A stretch of 64,000 nt of DNA from Bisporella sp. PMI_857 (lineage: Eukaryota > Ascomycota > Leotiomycetes > Helotiales > Helotiaceae). Below the pieces are notes generated by a model. The model was not told the origin of the DNA, searched no databases, and saw only the letters and a list, made by a program, of their open reading frames with translations. Made by a program: the position numbers and the translations under genes. The first letter of the stretch is position 1. Every line of letters starts with the position of its first letter. The stretch is taken from assembly GCA_021307315.1 (NCBI GenBank), contig JAJSPD010000013.1, positions 496,001 to 560,000 on the forward strand, given 5' to 3'. Below are positions 59,670 to 64,000 of this stretch, one piece after another.

Positions 59670-60241
59670 CTAACTCTTCGCACCCAAATTCCTAACGCAA
59701 AATTCCACCGCAGCCTCATACCCATAAGTCCCCAATCCACAGATCACCGCAACAGCTTTATCACTCAGATAGCTCTTATGCCGAAATTCCTCCCTCGCAT
59801 GCACATTACTGATGTGCACCTCTATGAAAGGGATATTCACGCCCGTCAACGCGTCTCTCAAAGCAACGCTCTGGTGCGTGAACGCTCCAGCATTGATCTA
59901 AATCCGGCAACGCCTCAGCCAAATTCTACGAATTTCTTCCCACCCAACCTGTATTTACGAAAAGGAATAATAACTGCACCCAAGGGAAGGGAAATTGGTG
60001 GGAGGTTGACGGTACGTACGACAATTGCTTCCACGCCTTCCTCTCTCGCTTTGTGTATCCGGTCAAGCAGGACCCCTTCGTGATTCGTTTGAAAATACAG
60101 CAATTCATGCCCCGACGCCTGAGCCTGAGCGACCGCTCTCCCTTCTATATCAGCGAGGGTGTCGGAGCCATAGATTCCTGGCTCGCGCGTGCCGAGCAGG
60201 TTGAGGTTGGGACCGTTAAGAAGGAGAATTTTCTTTGGCAT
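59670..60241 (-). CDS. qa-2: catabolic type II 3-dehydroquinase, 149 aa
   Basis: Exons in coding order are 60241..60020 and 59897..59670, separated by a 122-nt intron. It dehydrates 3-dehydroquinate to 3-dehydroshikimate. The type II signatures are present: [20 protein letters not shown] with R19 and catalytic Y24, [17 protein letters not shown] (substrate-binding N76), and [18 protein letters not shown] with catalytic H102. The usual QSNHEG loop reads QTNHEG (Thr for Ser at 52), a conservative change. The dodecameric family is about 150 residues long, so the gene is complete. Without splicing the frame stops early after ~108 residues. It lies 231 nt from the convergent quinate dehydrogenase gene. 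Confidence 0.92.
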
Positions 60242-61367
60242 TTTTCAGTATCCCTCAAAGAACAAAATCGAGCACTATGATCCTCAAATCACAGAACCCT
60301 GAGGGGGGCTTTGGCGATACGATGTATCTACTTTTGTATGCCTGACATGAACGGCAAACATTGAATGCGCCGCATCTCTTCGTCGTCATTTGGGGAAGTC
60401 TTGGCTCGCTGGGCATACGGCATACGTGATGCGGAAAAGACAGTTGCCGGAAGAGTGCTTAGCCGGGCGGAAAAGCTATCCTCCCTTCAATCTCGCCGTG
60501 AAATGGCGGGTTTCATGCCGGTCATCGTGCAGCTTATAGGCTAACGGCCCGGCTTGGGGGTAGCGGACCGGGGTTGTATTGGGGTGGAAAAGGTGTTCCG
60601 CGACACGAGGTGGTGCCGGGATTACCCACCTAAGATAGGGGTAGCGAGGGAACAGGTGACTGAATTAATAGGGAGTTGCGAGGAAGTTGTTTGGTATAAG
60701 AAGGGCATTAATGATAATTTTAACTTGTTGTAGACTTTGAGACTTAGGGGATAGTAAAACGAAAATCACATTTGCATCACAGTTATGCGTTTTGACAGAA
60801 GTTTGAGGGATAAGGCTGATTTTTTGTCTATGTAATCAATTGGGCTAAATTGAGAGATGGAATGTTTGATAGGGCGAGGAAGGCGACTTTATAAGTGTCT
60901 CTTTCTTAAGATGCTCTGACTTTTCAAACTTCACGACCTCAATGTCTAATTTCTGGCAGATGTGGCACATACAACATTGGTAAACCCTTCACTCAAGTGC
61001 GAATGGGGTCCAAAAACTAATCGGACCTTGTGAGGCAATCGCGCCTTGCTACAGTTGAGAGGCAAGGTATCAAAGACTATATTGGCTTGAAGGGACAAGA
61101 GATCCATGGCCTGTTGGAGAGGAATAGCAAGATAACCCCTCAAGCAGAGGTTATCAGTGAGACTGTACCAGGAGACTAATTAGATTCTTGAGCTTCTACA
61201 CGGTGAAGATGTTTCTATTGCTTCTAGACTTTTGATACTCGTTCTGTTCTAGGTACAAGTGAGCAACGATAGACTCTTCTAAAACGGTGAGGCTGGATGC
61301 TGTGACATGAGCTAGATTCGCAGCCTTTGGTATTGTTATCATACCCTGATCGCGTATGCATTCAACT
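60242..61367. other. intergenic, upstream of dehydroquinase gene
   Basis: 1.1 kb covering the dehydroquinase promoter and the 3' flank of the next permease. GC-rich sequence at 60440-60640 is followed by AT-rich sequence. No gene is seen. Confidence 0.55.
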
Positions 61368-62927
61368 CTATACTCTCTCAACTCTTTCGTCAAACCCCGC
61401 CTCCTTCTCCATTGCTGCCCTGGCTGCCTCTGGGTCTTTCATAGCATGTGGTACAATTTGGTCGCCAAAAGCCACATCCATTTGCTCAAGCGTATGACCC
61501 TTGGTCTCGGGGTAGAAGAGGAAGTAGCAGACCGCAGCAACGACATTGAATGCAAAGAATACATAAAAGTACCGGAAGCCCAGGTTAGTCAAGCCAGTCG
61601 GCGATGCTTGCGCAATGATAAGATTCAAGGTCCAGTTTGTGAAAGTGGTAATGGCGTTGCCAAGGTTTCGAACTTCCAGAGGGAATATCTCTGCCGGGTA
61701 AACCCAAGATATGATTCCAAGCGGCGTATACCAGAGGAAGAAGACAAAATTCATAGCCACCATTGCTCGAAGCATGTTCTCATTGCTAGGATCAAGGTGC
61801 TGAGACAGAGCTGCATTTACGACCAAGGCGCCTCCGAGAAAGCATGCTGAGGCGATGAGGGGCTTTACACGGCCAACTTTGTCAAGGAGGTACAACCCGA
61901 TGGTGCAGTAGACAATGGACAAGGCGCCGCTGATGCCAATAATCATCAATGATTCCTGGGTCCCTATGCCCAAAAGACTATAAATACGCGGCCCGTAGTA
62001 GTTGATTACATTGATACCAGACAGCGGACCGAAGGCCTGCACACCGCAACCGAGCAAAAGTCTTCGTCTCCAAGATGGTTTAGTAATGATTGAATGCCAA
62101 GAGACGTTCAGGGCAATTCGGTCAGCAGCGATCACATCTCTGATTTCTTGGAACTCTAACTGGATCTCCTCTTCTGGAGTACTACCTTGTCGTAGCTTGT
62201 GCAGGACCGCCAACGCATCTTCATGTCGGTCTTTCTCCATAAGCCAACGGGGCGACTCTGCGAGAAACCAAATACCAGCCATCAATATTACACTCGGTAC
62301 GCACTGGAATGCTAAAGGGAATCGCCCTGCAAAGAATAAATTAATGGAATTGACATTTAGTTTGGAAACTCACAGGAAAAGGAGCTGTCTACGAATGAGC
62401 AGCCGTAGCCGAGCCATTGTGCGACAAGAAAACCCCAACTTAGCATCCACTGAAGCAGGCCTGATAAGATCCCGCGATACTTTGCCACGGAAAGCTCAGA
62501 AGCGTACATAGGAATGGTAGCAGTGAGCATTCCAACGGAGATACCAGCTATCGCTCGACCAGCGATAAGCATCGCCATATTTAAAGCGCCTGCTTGCAAA
62601 GCGCAGCCAAAAGCAGAGACGCAGGATCCCGTGAAGACAGTCATTTTCCGGCCGAGTCGGTCGCCTAGAAACATATTGACCACGGTCCCTACGATTGCAC
62701 CGCCTTGAAAGGAAGATACAATGCCTCCTGTAGTATTGTCATCGGGGTCGTTAAAATACTCCTTGAAATGGGGAAGCGATATGGTAGAAGTAATGATGCC
62801 TAGATCATACCCAAAAAGAAAACCTAGACGTATTTGGTCAGAGAGAAGCTAAAGGCAAAAAATCTATGTTGTACTAACCTCCAATTGCGAGGAAAATTGC
62901 TGACAAAAATGTGACTTTGACGCCCAT
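61368..62927 (-). CDS. MFS sugar-porter family permease, 485 aa
   Basis: Exons in coding order are 62927..62879, 62823..62374 and 62326..61368, in phase. It is a 12-TM plasma-membrane transporter. Typical motifs are GGFLFGYDLGIITSTISLPH (TM1), GDRLGRKMT, GRAIAGISVGMLTATIPMYA, SELSVAKYRG, AESPRWLMEKDRHEDA, GPLSGINVINYYGPRIYSLL, DKVGRVKPLIA, WVYPAEIFPLEVRNLGNAI and FYPETKGHTLEQMDVAFGD. The N-terminus is short (MGVKVTFLSAIFLAIGG). A TGA lies in frame 24 codons upstream, with no ATG between it and the chosen start. Relatives carry hexoses, pentoses, lactose or aromatic acids. The position next to the quinate genes makes an aromatic or cyclic acid substrate possible, but the sequence alone does not decide. 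Confidence 0.9.
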
Positions 62928-64000
62928 CTTGAAGACTTGACGCTTATGCTGAACGAGGTAGTGCCCAGCAATCCAGCAGACCGCCGTCTTTCATGTGGAT
63001 TGATCGATGCATCTTATACAGCTTCTGAGTATCTTGCAGCATTAGATTAGGCTAAGAGATGGAGCTGGATTATGGGTCTTAGAAACATGGGGTATGTACC
63101 CAAAGGTCCCCACATGTAAACAAATCTTCATAATAATGTGGAGGATTGCCTCCCCCATCCTAGAACCTTGAATCAGATGCCGAAGAGGTGAGAGATACCC
63201 CGCGATTCGGTAAATACAACAGCGAGGCGTCGAGGTTTCTACCTTACCTTACCACAATATATATAAGCGGACGTATCTCTGACATTCTTGTCACGGACAA
63301 TGAGACGGTGTCGGACAATATGCCTCATTCTGGCACTCGTGAATTAAGCATTTGAATGTCGAACGCATTTGCTCCCCCCAAAAATACTCTCTAGAGGCTG
63401 GCCAATGCCGCTCTGGGGTGACGATATACTGTAGAGCTTATAAGAACGAAAATGATCTCACAAAGGTGGCTTGCTTGTCTATGTTCCAGCCCCACAGTCT
63501 CGTCCATGAAAGTCCATCCTAGTCTTGAATCAAAAGGTATCGGCAAGAGACTTAATATCAGAGACCTGGCTTTCATTGCAGTTAGGCAATTACAGATCCA
63601 CAAGGTAGGACCCGCAACATGTTGCTTTCATAACCATCCAGCAAATTGAAGCAAAGAGGCAATTAAAGCGGGAACGGCTCGGGTGGCTGGGGTTGCAACC
63701 GTCGCCCCACTCTCAAATTGCCGATGTGGCTTGGCAGGTGCCAAGGGAATACCCTCGTTTGGCCGAAAACGCACTTCTCGGTGGGAGATGTCACGATTAT
63801 GTGGTCTATCTAGCTTCAGAAAAATACGTAGCGAGCAGTGAGGTAAACGTTACCTTGATCTCTAGATTATTTCGTAATGGTGCAAACTTGATACCAAAGT
63901 GTTGATATCCAGAACTGGGTCATTGGAGAATCATATTTCCAGCATGAAATTCCTGCGTTGTGGTATCCACGGCTTCCATGAAACCCTTGGTATAGATGTC
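62928..64000. other. right-edge stretch without convincing genes
   Basis: The upstream region of the last permease. Short frames only (for example 63391..63603 minus, 63693..63905 plus) with no family-like content. A gene starting beyond the edge cannot be excluded. Confidence 0.5.

Noticed and set aside
1..64000. tRNA genes, rRNA, CRISPR arrays, transposons and RIP-type decay
   Set aside because: I looked for T-loop motifs (GGTTCGAATCC-like) on both strands, transposase-like frames, terminal inverted repeats and AT-rich mutated repeats. Nothing reached a reportable level by eye.

Overview
The window is nuclear DNA from a filamentous ascomycete (Pezizomycotina). The genes carry many short spliceosomal introns (about 45-120 nt, GT...AG with CTAAC/CTGAC-like branch sites). 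The gene set is also typical: Zn2Cys6 regulator, Dal5-type and sugar-porter MFS permeases, OPT transporter, Pho85-type cyclin and a quinate (qa/qut) utilisation cluster. Leotiomycetes would fit, but the class is a guess. Exon structures were traced by hand from splice signals, reading-frame continuity and remembered family patterns. No database search was possible.

Region 1 (1-11.5 kb) looks like a sugar-acid catabolic cluster: the 3' end of a Dal5-type permease, a DUF2264 protein, a small ORF, a GH88 unsaturated glucuronyl hydrolase, an 8-exon Zn2Cys6 regulator, and a complete Dal5-type permease divergent from that regulator. Uptake, cleavage of unsaturated uronides and control would sit side by side.

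Region 2 (12-31 kb) holds unrelated secreted, membrane and regulatory genes: a secreted APP1-domain protein, a small-oligopeptide transporter with a GC-AG intron, a RING2-only protein, an unknown protein, a secreted double-cupredoxin protein, a SUR7/PalI-type membrane protein and a third Dal5-type permease. A 3.5 kb stretch without convincing genes lies at 17.0-20.5 kb.

Region 3 (32-39 kb) has a protein with a repeated VKLK...W motif, an RBR (RING-IBR-RING) gene whose RING2 end is destroyed by stops and substitutions, and a further decayed ORF.

Region 4 (39-53.4 kb) is gene-poor. A Pho85-family cyclin with three upstream ORFs sits between long non-coding flanks that contain a G-run tract and a 72-bp tandem duplication. 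Two small uncharacterised minus-strand genes lie further right.

Region 5 (53.4-63 kb) is a quinate catabolism cluster: 3-dehydroshikimate dehydratase, quinate permease, quinate/shikimate dehydrogenase and type II dehydroquinase. Together they import quinate and convert it through dehydroquinate and dehydroshikimate to protocatechuate. A second sugar-porter-type permease follows. No qa-1F/qa-1S-type regulators are in the window.
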